Part shown: piece after piece, positions 24,695 to 38,971 of the stretch
How the letters are laid out: each line of letters begins with the position of its first letter
Position numbering within the stretch: the first letter of the stretch is position 1
NCBI RefSeq assembly: GCF_051014445.1
Contig: NW_027488369.1
Coordinates: 11,550,001 to 11,614,000, forward strand
Source of the DNA: Colletes latitarsis
Taxonomy: Eukaryota > Arthropoda > Insecta > Hymenoptera > Colletidae
Reading direction: 5' to 3'
Length of the DNA stretch: 64,000 bases
Made by a program: the position numbers and the translations under genes
Notes under the pieces: generated by a model
Database searches by the model: none
What the model was told of the DNA's origin: nothing
Seen by the model: the letters and a program-made list of their open reading frames with translations, nothing else

Positions 24695-25816
24695 TACTTG
24701 ATGGCCTGATCCTAGCCTTTTTCTGGTTCGGATCACGCAGTAATGTGGTACCACACTGAAACGGTCAATGGAAGCAGGTTCCGATTAGTATTTTAGAGGA
24801 TAACGCTGGTTATGTCTGGGTTAGTTCTGGGATTTGCCGTCATCTGGATCGTACTTTCGCATTTTTCGCATACTTGTTGGCCAGACCCTGGCCCTTTTCT
24901 CGTTTGGAACACGTAGTAATGTGGTACCACACTGTAACAGTCAATAAAAGCTGGTTCCGATTAGTATATTAGAGGATAACGCAGGTTATGTCTGTGTTAG
25001 TTCTGGTATTTGCAATCATCTGGCTCATACTTTCGCGTTTTTCGCATACTTGTTGGCCAGATCCTTTGCCTTTTTCTGGTTTGGATCACGTAGTAATGTT
25101 GTACCACACTGAAACAGTCAATAGAAGCTGGTTCCGATTAGTATTTTAGAGGATAACGCCGTTTATGTCTCGGTTAGGTCTGGGATTTGTCCTCATCTGG
25201 CTCATACTTTCGCGTTTTTCGCACACTTGTTAGCCAGACCCTGGCCTTTTTCTGGTTCGGATCACGCAGTAATGTGGTACCACACTGAAACGGTCAATGG
25301 AAGCAGGTTCCGATTAGTATTTTAGAGGATAACGCCGGTTATGTCTCGGTTAGGTCTGGTATTTGCCCTCATCTGGCTCATACTTTCGCATTTTTCGCAT
25401 ACTTGTTGGCCAGATCATGGCCTTTTTCTGGGTTGGATCACGTAGTAATGCGGTACCACATCGAAGCAGTCAATTAAACCTGGTTACGATTAATATTTTA
25501 GAGGATAACGCCGGTTATGTCTCGGTTTGGTCTGGGATTTGCCCTCATCTGGCTCGTACTTTCGCATTTTGCGCATACTTGTTGGCCAGATCCTGGGTTT
25601 TTTCTGGTTTGGATCCCGTAGTAATGTGGTTCCACAACGAAACAGTCAATTAAACCTGGTTGAGATTAATATTTTAGAGGATAACGCCGGTTATGTCTCG
25701 GGTAGGTCTGGGATTTGTCCTCATCTGGCTCGTACTTTCGCATTTTTCGCATACTTGTTGGCCACATCCTGGCCTTCTTCTGGCTTGGGCCACGTAGTAA
25801 TGTGGTACCACACCGA
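24695..25816 (+). repeat. 1.1-kb block duplicated at 38,423-39,544
   Basis: Displacement is 13,728 bp, exactly 78 monomers, with no net indel. I noted about six substitutions, for example GCCGTCATC/GCCCTCATC at ~24,839, GTATATTAG/GTATTTTAG at ~24,967, GTTAGCC/GTTGGCC at ~25,230 and GGTTACG/GGTTGCG at ~25,492. The block carries the GATGGCCTGATCC and GAAACGGTCAATGG markers. Confidence 0.85.
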
Positions 25817-26388
25817 AACAGTCAATTAAACCTGGTTGCGAATAATATTTTAGAGGATAACGCCGGTTATGTCTCGGTTAGGTCTGGGATTTGCCCTCGT
25901 CTGGATCGTACTTTCGCATTTTTCGCATACTTGTTGGCCAGATCCTTGGCTTTTTCTGGTTTGGATCCCGCAGTAATGTGGTTCCACAACGAAACAGTCA
26001 ATTATACCTGGTTACGATTAATATTTTAGAGGATAACGCTGGTTATGTCTCGGTTAGGTCTGGTATTTGCCCTCATCTGGCTCGTACTTTCGCATTTTTC
26101 GCATACTTGTTGGCCACATCCTGGCCTTCTACTGGCTTGGGCCACGTAGTAAAGAGGTGCCACACTGAAACAGTCAATTAAACCTGGTTCCGATTAATAC
26201 TTTAGAGGATAACGCCGTTTATGTCTCGGGTAGGTCTGGGATTTGTCCTCATCTGGCTCGTACTTTCGCGTTTTTCGCATACTTGTAGGCCAGATTCTGG
26301 CCTTTTTCTGGTTTGGATCACGTAGTAATGTGGTACCACACTGAAACAGTCAATAAAAGCTGGTTCCGATTTGTATTTTAGAGGATAA
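25671..26388 (+). repeat. 0.7-kb block duplicated at 59,247-59,964
   Basis: Displaced by 33,576 bp, the longest-range copy I could see. It shares the rare strings CTTCTACTGGCTTGGG (near 26,127 and 59,703) and AGAGGTGCCACACTG. One difference is TCCTTGGC against TCCTGGGC near 25,943. Confidence 0.8.
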
Positions 26389-27530
26389 CGCCGGTTATGT
26401 CTCGGGTAGGTCTGGGATTTGTCCTCATCTGGCTCGTACTTTCGCGTTTTACGCATACTTGTTGGCCAGATCCTGGCCTTTTTCTGGTTTGAATCACGTA
26501 GTAAGGCGGTACCACACCGAAGCAGTCAATTAAACCTGGTTGCGATTAATATTTTATAGGATAACGCCGGTTATGTCTCGGTTTGGTCTGGGATTTGCCC
26601 TCATCTGGCTCGTACTTTCGCGTTTTTCGCATACTTGTTGGCCAGATCCTGGCCTTTTTCTGGCTTGGACCACGTAGTAATGTGGTACCACAACGAAACA
26701 GTCAATTAAACCTGGTTGCGAATAATATTTTAGAGGATAACGCCGGTTATGTCTCGGTTAGGTCTGGGATTTGCCCTCATCTGGATCGTACTTTCGCATT
26801 TTTCGCATACTTGTTGGCCAGATCCTGGGTTTTTTCTGGTTTGGATCCCGCAGTAATGTGGTTCCAGAACGAAACAGTCAATTAAACCTGGTTGCGATTA
26901 ACATTTTAGAGGATAACGCCGGTTATGTCTCGGTTAGGTCTGGTATTTGCCCTCATCTGGCTCGTACTTTCGCATTTTTCGCATACTTGTTGGCCACATC
27001 CTGGCCTTCTTCTGGCTTGGACCACGTAGTAAAGAGGTACCACACTGAAACAGTAAATTAAACCTGGTTCCGATCAATACTTTAGAGGATAACGCCGGTT
27101 ATGTCTCGGGTAGGTCTGGGATTTGTCCTCATCTGGCTCGTACTTTCGCATTTTTCGCATACTTGTTGGCCAGATCCTGGGTTTTTTCTGGTTTGGATCA
27201 CGTAGTAATGCGGTACCACACCGAAGCAGTCAATTAAACCTGGTTGCGATTAATATTTTAGAGGATAACGCCGGTTATGTCTCGGTTTGGTCTGGGATTT
27301 GCCCTCATCTGGCTCGTACTTTCGCATTTTGCGCATACTTGTTGGCCCGATCCTGGGATTTTTCTGGTTTGGACCACGTAGTAATGTGGTACCACACCGA
27401 AACAGTCAATTAAACCTGGTTGCGAATAATATTTTAGAGGATAACGCCGGTTATGTCTCGGTTAGGTCTGGGATTTGCCCCCATCTGGCTCGTACTTTCG
27501 CATTTTTCGCATACTTGTTGGCCAGATCCT

Positions 27531-28340
27531 GGCCGTTTTCTGGCTTGGACCACGTAGTAATGTGGTACCACACCGAAACAGTCAATTAAACCTGGTTGCG
27601 AATAATATTTTAGAGGATAACGCCGGTTATGTCTCGGCTTGGTCTGGGATTTGCCCTCATCTGGCTCGTACTTTCGCATTTTGCGCATACTTGTTGGCCA
27701 GATCCTGGGTTTTTTCTGGTTTGGATCCCGTAGTAATGTGGTTCCACAACGAAACAGTCAATTAAACCTGGTTGAGATTAATATTTTAGAGGATAACGCC
27801 GGTTATGTCTCGGGTAGGTCTGGGATTTGTCCTCATCTGGCTCGTACTTTCGCGTTTTTCGCATACTTTTTGGCCAGATCCTGGCCGTTTTCTGGCTTGG
27901 ACCACGTAGTAATGTGGTACCACACCGAAACAGTCAATTAAACCTGGTTGCGAATAATATTTTAGAGGATAACGCCGGTTATGTCTCGGCTTGGTCTGGG
28001 ATTTGCCCTCATCTGGCTCGTACTTTCGCATTTTGCGCATACTTGTTGGCCAGATCCTGGGTTTTTTCTGGTTTGGATCCCGTAGTAATGTGGTTCCACA
28101 ACGAAACAGTCAATTAAACCTGGTTGAGATTAATATTTTAGAGGATAACGCCGGTTATGTCTCGGGTAGGTCTGGGATTTGTCCTCATCTGGCTCGTACT
28201 TTCGCGTTTTTCGCATACTTTTTGGCCAGATCCTGGCCGTTTTCTGGCTTGGACCACGTAGTAATGTGGTACCACACCGAAACAGTCAATTAAACCTGGT
28301 TGCGAATAATATTTTAGAGGATAACGCCGGTTATGTCTCG
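27531..28340 (+). repeat. 352-bp dimeric tandem HOR, 2.3 units
   Basis: Units 27,531-27,882 and 27,883-28,234 are followed by a partial 28,235-28,340, each starting at GGCCGTTTTCTGGCTTGG. The two monomers in the dimer are clearly different types: one with GCGAATAATATT and CTCGGCTTGGTCTGG, the other with GAGATTAATATT, TCTCGGGTAGG and GCATACTTTTTGG. I saw no difference between the two full units. The third departs at CTCGGTTAGG. Confidence 0.9.
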
Positions 28341-30678
28341 GTTAGGTCTGGGATTTGTCCTCATCTGGCTCGTACTTTCGCGTTTTTCGCATACTTGTTG
28401 GCCAGATCATGGCCTTTTTCTGGTTTGGATATCGTAGTAATGCGGTACCACACCGAAGCAGTCAATTAAACCTGGTTGCGATTAATATTTTAGAGGATAA
28501 CGCCGGTTATGTCTCGGTTTGGTCTGGGATTTGCCCTCATCTGGCTTGTACTTTCGCATTTTTCGCATACTTCTTGGCCCGATCCTGGGATTTTTCTGGT
28601 TTGGATCTCGTAGTAATGTGTTGCCACACTGAAACAGTCATTAAAAGCATGTTCCGATTCGTATTTTAGAGGTTAACGCTGGTTATGTCAGGCATAGTTC
28701 TGGTATTTGCAATCATCTGGCTCATACTTTCGCATTTTTCGCATACTTGTTGGCCAGATCATGGCCTTTTTCTAGTTTGGATCACGTAGTAATGCGGTAC
28801 CACACCGAAGCAGCCAATTAATCCTGGTTGCGATTAATATTTTAGAGGATAACGCCGGTTATGTCTCGGTTTGGTCTGGGATTTGTCCTCATCTGGCTCA
28901 TACTTTCGCATTTTTCGCATACTTGTTGGGCACATCCTGGCCTTCTTCTGGCTTGGACCACGTAGTAAAGAGGTACCACACTGAAACAGTAAATTAAACC
29001 TGGTTCCGATTAATACTTTAGAGGATAACGCCGGTTATGTCTCGGGTAGTTCTGGGATTTGTCCTCATCTGGCTCGTACTTTCGCGTTTTTCGCATACTT
29101 GTTGGCCAGATCATGGCCTTTTTCTGGTTTGGATCACGTAGTAATGCGGTACCACACCGAAGCAGTCAATTAAACCTGGTTGCGATTAATATTTTAGAGG
29201 ATAACGCCGGTTATGTCTCGGTTTGGTCTGGGATTTGCCCTCATCTGGCTTGTACTTTCGCATTTTTCGCATACTTCTTGGCCAGATCCTGGGTTTTTTC
29301 TGGTTTGGATCCCGCAGTAATGTGGTTCCACAACGAAACAGTCAATTAAACCTGGTTGCGATTAATATTTTAGAGGATAACGCCGGTTATGTCTCTGTTA
29401 GGTCTGGTACTTGCCCTCATCTGGCTCATACTTTCGCATTTTTCGCATACTTGTTGGCCAGATCATGGCCTTTTTCTGGTTTGGATCACGTAGTAATGCG
29501 GTACCACACCGAAGCAGTCAATTAAACCTGGTTGCGATTAATATTTTAGAGGATAACGCCGGTTATGTCTTGGTTTGGTCTGGGATTTGCCCTCATCTGG
29601 CTCGTACTTTCGCATTTTGCGCATACTTGTTGGCCAGATCCTGGGTTTTTTCTGGTTTGGATCCCGTAGTAATGTGGTTCCACAACGAAACAGTCAATTA
29701 AACCTGGTTCCGATTAATACTTTAGAGGGTAACGCCGGTTATGTCTCGGGTAGGTCTGGGATTTGTCCTCATCTGGCTCGTACTTTCGCGTTTTTCGCTT
29801 ACTTGATGGCCTGATCCTAGCCTTTTTCTGGTTCGGATCACGCAGTAATGTGGTACCACACTGAAACAGTCAATAAAAGCTGGTTCCGATTAGTATTTTA
29901 GAGGATAACGCTGGTTATGTCTGTGTTAGTTCTGGTATTTGAAACCATCTGGCTCATACTTTCGCGTTTTTCGCACACTTGTTGGCCAGACCCTGGCCCT
30001 TTTCTCGTTTGGAACACGTAGTAATGTGCTACCACACTGAAATAGTCAATAGAGGCTGGTTCCGATAAGTATTTTAGAGGATAACGCTGGTTATGTCTGG
30101 GTTAGTTCTGGTATTTGCAATCATCTGGCTCATACTTTGGCGTTTTTCGCATACTTGTTGACCAGATCCTGGGTTTTTTCTGTTTTGGATCCCGTAGTAA
30201 TGAGGTTCCACACCGAAACAGTCAATTAAACTGGTAGCGATTAATATTTTAGAGGATAACGCCGGTTATGTCTCGGGTAGGTCTGGGATATGTCCTCATC
30301 TGGCTCGTACTTTCGCGTTTTTCGCATACTTGTTGGCCAGATCCTGGCCTTTTTCTGGTTTGGATCATGTAGTAATGTGGTACCACACTGTAACAGTCAA
30401 TAAAAGCTGGTTCCGATTAGTATTTTAGAGGATAACGCAGGTTATGTCTGTGTTAGTTCTGGTATTTGCAATCATGTGGCTCATACTTTCGCGTTTTTCG
30501 CATACTTGTTGGCAGGATCCTTTGCCTTTTTCTGGTTTGGATCACGTAGTAATGTTGTACCACACTGAAACAGTCAAAAGAAGCTGGTTCCGATTAGTAT
30601 TTTAGAGGATAACGCCGGTTATGTCTCGGTTAGGTCTGGTATTTGCCCTCATCTGGCTCATACTTTCGCATTTTTCGC

Positions 30679-33652
30679 ATACTTGTTGGCCAGATCATGG
30701 CCTTTTTCTGGTTTGGATCACGTAGTAATGCGGTACCACATCGAAGCAGTCAATTAAACCTGGTTGCGATTAATATTTTAGAGGATAACGCCGGTTATGT
30801 CTCGGTTTGGTCTGGGATTTGCCCTCATCTGGCTCGTACTTTCGCATTTTGCGCATACTTGTTGGCCAGATCCTGGGTTTTTTCTGGTTTGGATCCCGTA
30901 GTAATGTGGCTCCACAACGAAACAGTCAATTAAACCTGGTTGAGATTAATATTTTAGAGGATAACGCCGGTTATGTCTCGGGTAGGTCTGGGATTTGTCC
31001 TCATCTGGCTCGTACTTTCGCGTTTTTCGCATACTTTTTGGCCAGATCCTGGCCGTTTTCTGGCTTGGACCACGTAGTAATGTGGTACCACACCGAAACA
31101 GTCAATTAAACCTGGTTGCGAATAATATTTTAGAGGATAACGCCGGTTATGTCTCGGTTAGGTCTGGGATTTGCCCTCATCTGGCTCGTACTTTCGCATT
31201 TTTCGCATACTTGTTGGCCACATCCTGGCCTTCTTCTGGCTTGGACCACGTAGTAAAGAGGTACCACACTGAAACAGTAAATTAAACCTGATTCCGATTA
31301 ATACTTTAGAGGATAACGCCGGTTATGTCTCGGGTAGGTCTGGGATTTGTCCTCATCTGGCTCGTACTTTCGCGTTTTTCGCATACTTGTTGGCCAGATC
31401 ATGGCCTTTTTCTGGTTTGGATCACGTAGTAATGCGGTACCACACCGAAGCAGTCAATTAAACCTGGTTGCGATTAATATTTTAGAGGATAACGCCGGTT
31501 ATGTCTCGGTTTGGTCTGGGATTTGCCCTCATCTGGCTTGTACTTTCGCATTTTTCGCATACTTCTTGGCCCGATCCTGGGATTTTTCTGGTTTGGATCT
31601 CGTAGTAATGTGTTGCCACACTGAAACAGTCATTAAAAGCATGTTCCGATTCGTATTTTAGAGGTTAACGCTGGTTATGTCAGGCATAGTTCTGGTATTT
31701 GCAATCATCTGGCTCATACTTTCGCATTTTTCGCATACTTGTTGGCCAGATCATGGCCTTTTTCTAGTTTGGATCACGTAGTAATGCGGTACCACACCGA
31801 AGCAGCCAATTAATCCTGGTTGCGATTAATATTTTAGAGGATAACGCCGGTTATGTCTCGGTTTGGTCTGGGATTTGTCCTCATCTGGCTCATACTTTCG
31901 CATTTTTCGCATACTTGTTGGCCACATCCTGGCCTTCTTCTGGCTTGGACCACGTAGTAAAGAGGTACCACACTGAAACAGTAAATTAAACCTGGTTCCG
32001 ATTAATACTTTAGAGGATAACGCCGGATATGTCTCGGGTAGGTCTGGGATTTGTCCTCATCTGGCTCGTACTTTCGCGATTTTCGCATACTTGTTGGCCA
32101 GATCATGGCCTTTTTCTGGTTTGGATCACGTAGTAATGCGGTACCACACCGAAGCAGTCAATTAAACCTGGTTGCGATTAATATTTTAGAGGATAACGCC
32201 GGTTATGTCTCGGTTTGGTCTGGGATTTGCCCTCATCTGGCTCGTACTTTCGCATTTTGCGCATACTTGTTGGCCAGATCCTGGGTTTTTTCTGGTTTGG
32301 ATCCCGTAGTAATGTGGTTCCACAACGAAACAGTCAATTAAACCTGGTTGAGATTAATATTTTAGAGGATAACGCCGGTTATGTCTCGGGTAGGTCTGGG
32401 ATTTGTCCTCATCTGGCTCGTACTTTCGCGTTTTTCGCATACTTTTTGGCCAGATCCTGGCCGTTTTCTGGCTTGGACCACGTAGTAATGTGGTACCACA
32501 CCGAAACAGTCAATTAAACCTGGTTGCGAATAATATTTTAGAGGATAACGCCGGTTATGTCTCGGTTAGGTCTGGGATTTGCCCTCATCTGGCTCGTACT
32601 TTCGCATTTTTCGCATACTTGTTGGCCACATCCTGGCCTTCTTCTGGCTTGGACCACGTAGTAAAGAGGTACCACACTGAAACAGTAAATTAAACCTGAT
32701 TCCGATTAATACTTTAGAGGATAACGCCGGTTATGTCTCGGGTAGGTCTGGGATTTGTCCTCATCTGGCTCGTACTTTCGCGTTTTTCGCATACTTGTTG
32801 GCCAGATCATGGCCTTTTTCTGGTTTGGATCACGTAGTAATGCGGTACCACACCGAAGCAGTCAATTAAACCTGGTTGCGATTAATATTTTAGAGGATAA
32901 CGCCGGTTATGTCTCGGTTTGGTCTGGGATTTGCCCTCATCTGGCTTGTACTTTCGCATTTTTCGCATACTTCTTGGCCCGATCCTGGGATTTTTCTGGT
33001 TTGGATCTCGTAGTAATGTGTTGCCACACTGAAACAGTCATTAAAAGCATGTTCCGATTCGTATTTTAGAGGTTAACGCTGGTTATGTCAGGCATAGTTC
33101 TGGTATTTGCAATCATCTGGCTCATACTTTCGCATTTTTCGCATACTTGTTGGCCAGATCATGGCCTTTTTCTAGTTTGGATCACGTAGTAATGCGGTAC
33201 CACACCGAAGCAGCCAATTAATCCTGGTTGCGATTAATATTTTAGAGGATAACGCCGGTTATGTCTCGGTTTGGTCTGGGATTTGTCCTCATCTGGCTCA
33301 TACTTTCGCATTTTTCGCATATACTTGTTGGCCACATCCTGGCCTTCTTCTGGCTTGGACCACGTAGTAAAGAGGTACCACACTGAAACAGTAAATTAAA
33401 CCTGGTTCCGATTAATACTTTAGAGGATAACGCCGGATATGTCTCGGGTAGGTCTGGGATTTGTCCTCATCTGGCTCGTACTTTCGCGTTTTTCGCATAC
33501 TTGTTGGCCAGATCATGGCCTTTTTCTGGTTTGGATCACGTAGTAATGCGGTACCACACCGAAGCAGTCAATTAAACCTGGTTGCGATTAATATTTTAGA
33601 GGATAACGCCGGTTATGTCTCGGTTTGGTCTGGGATTTGCCCTCATCTGGCT
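30679..33652 (+). repeat. 8-monomer tandem HOR, 1,408 bp, 2.1 units
   Basis: Unit 1 is 30,679-32,086 (1,408 bp, exactly eight monomers). Unit 2 is 32,087-33,496 (1,410 bp), and a partial unit runs 33,497-33,652. The extra 2 bp are a duplicated AT at ~33,319 (GCATATACTTG for GCATACTTG). The unit includes one GAGGTTAACG/CATTAAAAGCATG monomer (31,664; 33,072) and one TTCTAGTTTGG monomer. Bases 28,340-29,100 match 31,332-32,092, displaced by 2,992 bp (17 monomers), so part of the unit also exists upstream. Confidence 0.88.
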
Positions 33653-36600
33653 TGTACTTTCGCATTTTTCGCATACTTCTTGGCCAGATCCTGGGTTTTT
33701 TCTGGTTTGGATCCCGCAGAAATGTGGTTCCACAACGAAACAGTCAATTAAACCTGGTTGCGATTAATATTTTAGAGGATAACGCCGGTTATGTCTCGGT
33801 TAGGTCTGGTATTTGTCCTCATCTGGCTCGTACTTTCGCATTTTTCGCATACTTGTTGGCCACATCCTGGCCTTCTTCTGGCTTGGACCACGTAGTAAAG
33901 AGGTACCACACTGAAACAGTCAATTAAACCTGGTTCCGATTAATACTTTAGAGGATAACGCCGGTTATGTCTCGGGTAGGTTTGGGATTTGTCCTCATCT
34001 GGCTCGTACTTTCGCGTTTTTCGCATACTTGTAGGCCAGATCCTGGCCTTTTTCTGGTTTGGATCACGTAGTAATGTGGTACCACACTGAAACAGTCAAT
34101 AAAAGCTGGTTCCGATTAGTATTTTAGAGGATAACACTGGTTATGTCTGTGTTAGTTCTGGTATTTGAAACCATCTGGCTCATACTTTCGCGTTTTTCGC
34201 ACACTTGTTGGCCAGACCCTGGCCCTTTTCTCGTTTGGAACACGTAGTAATGTGGTACCACACTGAAATAGTCAATAGGGGCTGGTTCCGATAAGTATTT
34301 TAGAGGATAACGCTGGTTATGTCTGGGTTAGTTCTGGTATTTGCAATCATCTGGCTCATACTTTGGCGTTTTTCGCATACTTGTTGACCAGATCCTGGGT
34401 TTTTTCTGTTTTGGATCCCGTAGTAATGAGGTTCATCACCGAAACAGGCAATTAGATTGGTTGCGATTAATATTTTAGAGGATAACGCCGGTTATGTCTC
34501 GGGTAGGTCTGGGATTTGTCCTCATCTGGCTCGACTTTCGCGTTTTTCGCATACTTGTTGGCCAGATCCTGGCCTTTTTCTGGTTTGGATCACGTAGTAA
34601 TGTGGTACCACACTGTAACAGTCAATAAAAGCTGGTTCCGATTAGTATTTTAGAGGATAACGCAGGTTATGTCTGTGTTAGTTCTGGTATTTGCAATCAT
34701 CTGGCTCATACTTTCGCGTTTTTCGCATACTTGTTGGCCCGATCCTTTGCCTTTTTCTGGTTTGGATCACGTAGTAATGTTGTACCACACTGAAACAGGC
34801 AATAGAAGCTGGTTCCGATTAGTATTTTAGAGGATAACGCCGGTTATGTCTCTGTTAGGTCTGGTACTTGCCCTCATCTGGCTCATACTTTCGCATTTTT
34901 CGCATACTTGTTGGCCAGATCATGGCCTTTTTCTGGTTTGGATCACGTAGTAATGCGGTACCACACCGAAGCAGTCAATTAAACCTGGTTGCGATTAATA
35001 TTTTAGAGGATAACGCCGGTTATGTCTTGGTTTGGTCTGGGATTTGCCCTCATCTGGCTCGTACTTTCGCATTTTGCGCATACTTGTTGGCCAGATCCTG
35101 GGTTTTTTCTGGTTTGGATCCCGTAGTAATGTAGTTCCACAACGAAACAGTCAATTAAACCTGGTTCCGATTAATATTTTAGAGGATAACGCCGGTTATG
35201 TCTCGGGTAGGTCTGGGATTTGTCCTCATCTGGCTCGACTTTCGCGTTTTTCGCATACTTGTTGGCCTGATCCTAGCCTTTTTCTGGTTCGGATCACGCA
35301 GTAATGTGGTACCACACTGAAACAGTCAATAAAAGCTGGTTCCGATTAGTATTTTAGAGGATAACGCTGGTTATGTCTGTGTTAGTTCTGGTATTTGAAA
35401 CCATCTGGCTCATACTTTCGCGTTTTTCGCACACTTGTTGGCCAGACCCTGGCCCTTTTCTCGTTTGGAACACGTAGTAATGTGGTACCACACTGAAATA
35501 GTCAATAGAGGCTGGTTCCGATAAGTATTTTAGAGGATAACGCTGGTTATGTCTGGGTTAGTTCTGGTATTTGCAATCATCTGGCTCATACTTTGGCGTT
35601 TTTCGCATACTTCTTGACCAGATCCTGGGTTTTTTCTGTTTTGGATCCCGTAGTAATGAGGTTCCACACCGAAACAGTCAATTAAACTGGTAGCGATTAA
35701 TATTTTAGAGGATAACGCCGGTTATGTCTCGGGTAGGTCTGGGATTTGTCCTCATCTGGCTCGTACTTTCGCGATTTTCGCATACTTGTTGGCCAGATCC
35801 TGGCCTTTTTCTGGTTTGGATCACGTAGTAATGTGGTACCACACTGTAGCAGTCAATAAAAGCTGGTTCCGATTAGTATTTTAGAGGATAACGCAGGTTA
35901 TGTCTGTGTTAGTTCTGGTATTTGCAATCATCTGGCTCATACTTTCGCGTTTTTCGCATACTTGTTGGCAGGATCCTTTGCCTTTTTCTGGTTTGGATCA
36001 CGTAGTAATGTTGTACCACACTGAAACAGTCAATAGAAGCTGGTTCCGATTAGTATTTTAGAGGATAACGCCGGTTATGTCTCGGTTACGTCTGGTATTT
36101 GCCCTCATCTGGCTCATACTTTCGCATTTTTCGCATACTTGTTGGCCAGATCATGGCCTTTTTCTAGTTTGGATCACATAGTAATGCGGTACCACACCGA
36201 AGCAGCCAATTAATCCTGGTTGCGATTAATATTTTAGAGGATAACGCCGGTTATGTCTCGGTTTGGTCTGGGATTTGTCCTCATCTGGCTCATACTTTCG
36301 CATTTTTCGCATACTTGTTGGCCACATCCTGGCCTTCTTCTGGCTTGGACCACGTAGTAAAGAGGTACCACACTGAAACTGTAAATTAAACCTGGTTCCG
36401 ATTAATACTTTAGAGGATAACGCCGGTTATGTCTCGGGTAGGTCTGGGATTTGTCCTCATCTGGCTCGTACTTTCGCGTTTTTCGCATACTTGTTGGCCA
36501 GATCCTGGCCTTTTTCTGGTTTGGATCACGTAGTAATGTGGTACCACACTGTAACAGTCAATAAGTGCTGGTTCCGATTAGTATTTTAGAGGATAACGCC

Positions 36601-36980
36601 GGTTATGTCTCGGTTAGGTCTGGTATTTGCCCACATCTGGCTCATACTTTCGCATTTTTCGCATACTTGTTGGCCAGATCATGGCCTTTTTCTGGTTTGA
36701 ATCACGTAGTAATGCGGTACCACACCGAAGCAGTCAATTAAACCTGGTTGCGATTAATATTTTAGAGGATAACGCCGGTTATGTCTCGGTTTGGTCTGGG
36801 ATTTGCCCTCATCTGGCTCGTACTTTCGCATTTTGCGCATACTTGTTGGCCAGATCCTGGGTTTTTTCTGGTTTGGATCCCGTAGTAATGTGGTTCCACA
36901 ACGAAACAGTCAATTAAACCTGGTTGAGATTAATATTTTAGAGGATAACGCCGGTTATGTCTCGGGTAGGTCTGGGATTT
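32305..36980 (+). repeat. 4.7-kb segmental duplication, copy 1
   Basis: Repeated at 43,569-48,068. Displacement starts at 11,264 bp (64 monomers), becomes 11,262 after the 2-bp AT insertion at ~33,319, and falls to 11,087-11,088 (63 monomers) after ~34,530 because copy 2 has lost one monomer. Rare shared variants include GAGGTTCATCACCG (34,428 and 45,690), GGCAATTAGATTGG and AATAGGGGCTGG. Confidence 0.88.
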
Positions 36981-38971
36981 GCCCTCATCTGGCTCGTACT
37001 TTCGCATTTTGCGCATACTTGTTGGCCCGATCCTGGGATTTTTCTGGTTTGGATCTCGTAGTAATGTGTTGCCACACTGAAACAGTCATTAAAAGCATGT
37101 TCCGATTCGTATTTTAGAGGTTAACGCTGGTTATGTCAGGCATAGTTCTGGTATTTGCAATCATCTGGCTCATACTTTCGCATTTTTCGCATACTTGTTG
37201 GCCAGATCATGGCCTTTTTCTAGTTTGGATCACGTAGTAATGCGGTACCACACCGAAGCAGCCAATTAACCCTGGTTGCGATTAATATTTTAGAGGATAA
37301 CGCCGGTTATGTCTCGGTTTGGTCTGGGATTTGCCCTCATCTGGCTCGTACTTTCGCATTTTGCGCATACTTGTTGGCCAGATCCTGGGTTTTTTCTGGT
37401 TTGGATCCCGTAGTAATGTGGTTCCACAACGAAACAGTCAATTAAACCTGGTTGAGATTCATATTTTAGAGGATAACGCCGGTTATGTCTCGGGTAGGTC
37501 TGGTATTTGCCCTCATCTGGCTCGTACTTTCGCATTTTTCGCATACTTGTTGGCCACATCCTGGCCTTCTTCCGGCTTGGACCACGTAGTAAAGAGGTAC
37601 CACACTGAAACAGTCAATTAAACCTGGTTCCGATTAATACTTTAGAGGATAACGCCGGTTATGTCTCGGGTAGGTCTGGGATTTGTCCTCATCTGGCTCG
37701 TACTTTCGCGTTTTTCGCATACTTCTTGGCCATATCCTGGGTTTTTTCTGGTTTGGATCCCGCAGTAATGTGGTTCCACAACGAAACAGTCAATTAAACC
37801 TGGTTCCGATTAGTATTTTAGAGGATAACGCCGGTTATGTCTTGGTTTGGTCTGGGATCTGCCCTCATCTGGCTCGTACTTTCGCATTTTGCGCATACTT
37901 GTTGGCCAGATCCTGGGTTTTTTCTGGTTTGGATCACGTAGTAATGTGGTACCACACTGAAACAGTCAATAAAAGCTGGTTCCGATTAGTATTTTAGAGG
38001 ATAACGCTGGTTATGTCTGTGTTAGTTCTGGTATTTGAAACCATCTGGCTCATACTTTCGCGTTTTTCGCACACTTGTTGGCCAGACCCTGGCCCTTTTC
38101 TCGTTTGGAACACGTAGTAATGTGGTACCACACTGAAATAGTCGATAGAGGCTGGTTCCGATAAGTATTTTAGAGGATAACGCTGGTTATGTCTGGGTTA
38201 GTTCTGGTATTTGCAATCATCTGGGTCATACTTTGGCGTTTTTCGCATACTTGTTGACCAGATTCTGGGTTTTTTCTGTTTTGGATCCCGTAGTAATGAG
38301 GTTCCACACCGAAACAGTCAATTAAACTGGTTGCGATTAATATTTTAGAGGATAACGCCGGTTATGTCTCGGTTAGGTCTGGTATTTGCCCTCATCTGGC
38401 TCATACTTTCGCATTTTTCGCATACTTGATGGCCTGATCCTAGCCTTTTTCTGGTTCGGATCACGCAGTAATGTGGTACCACACTGAAACGGTCAATGGA
38501 AGCAGGTTCCGATTAGTATTTTAGAGGATAACGCTGGTTATGTCTGGGTTAGTTCTGGGATTTGCCCTCATCTGGATCGTACTTTCGCATTTTTCGCATA
38601 CTTGTTGGCCAGACCCTGGCCCTTTTCTCGTTTGGAACACGTAGTAATGTGGTACCACACTGTAACAGTCAATAAAAGCTGGTTCCGATTAGTATTTTAG
38701 AGGATAACGCAGGTTATGTCTGTGTTAGTTCTGGTATTTGCAATCATCTGGCTCATACTTTCGCGTTTTTCGCATACTTGTTGGCCAGATCCTTTGCCTT
38801 TTTCTGGTTTGGATCACGTAGTAATGTTGTACCACACTGAAACAGTCAATAGAAGCTGGTTCCGATTAGTATTTTAGAGGATAACGCCGTTTATGTCTCG
38901 GTTAGGTCTGGGATTTGTCCTCATCTGGCTCATACTTTCGCGTTTTTCGCACACTTGTTGGCCAGACCCTG

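Noticed and set aside
33461..33500. Telomere-type repeats in GGTTAGG strings
   Set aside because: GGTTAGG occurs once per monomer as part of CTCGGTTAGGTCTGG and is never tandem.
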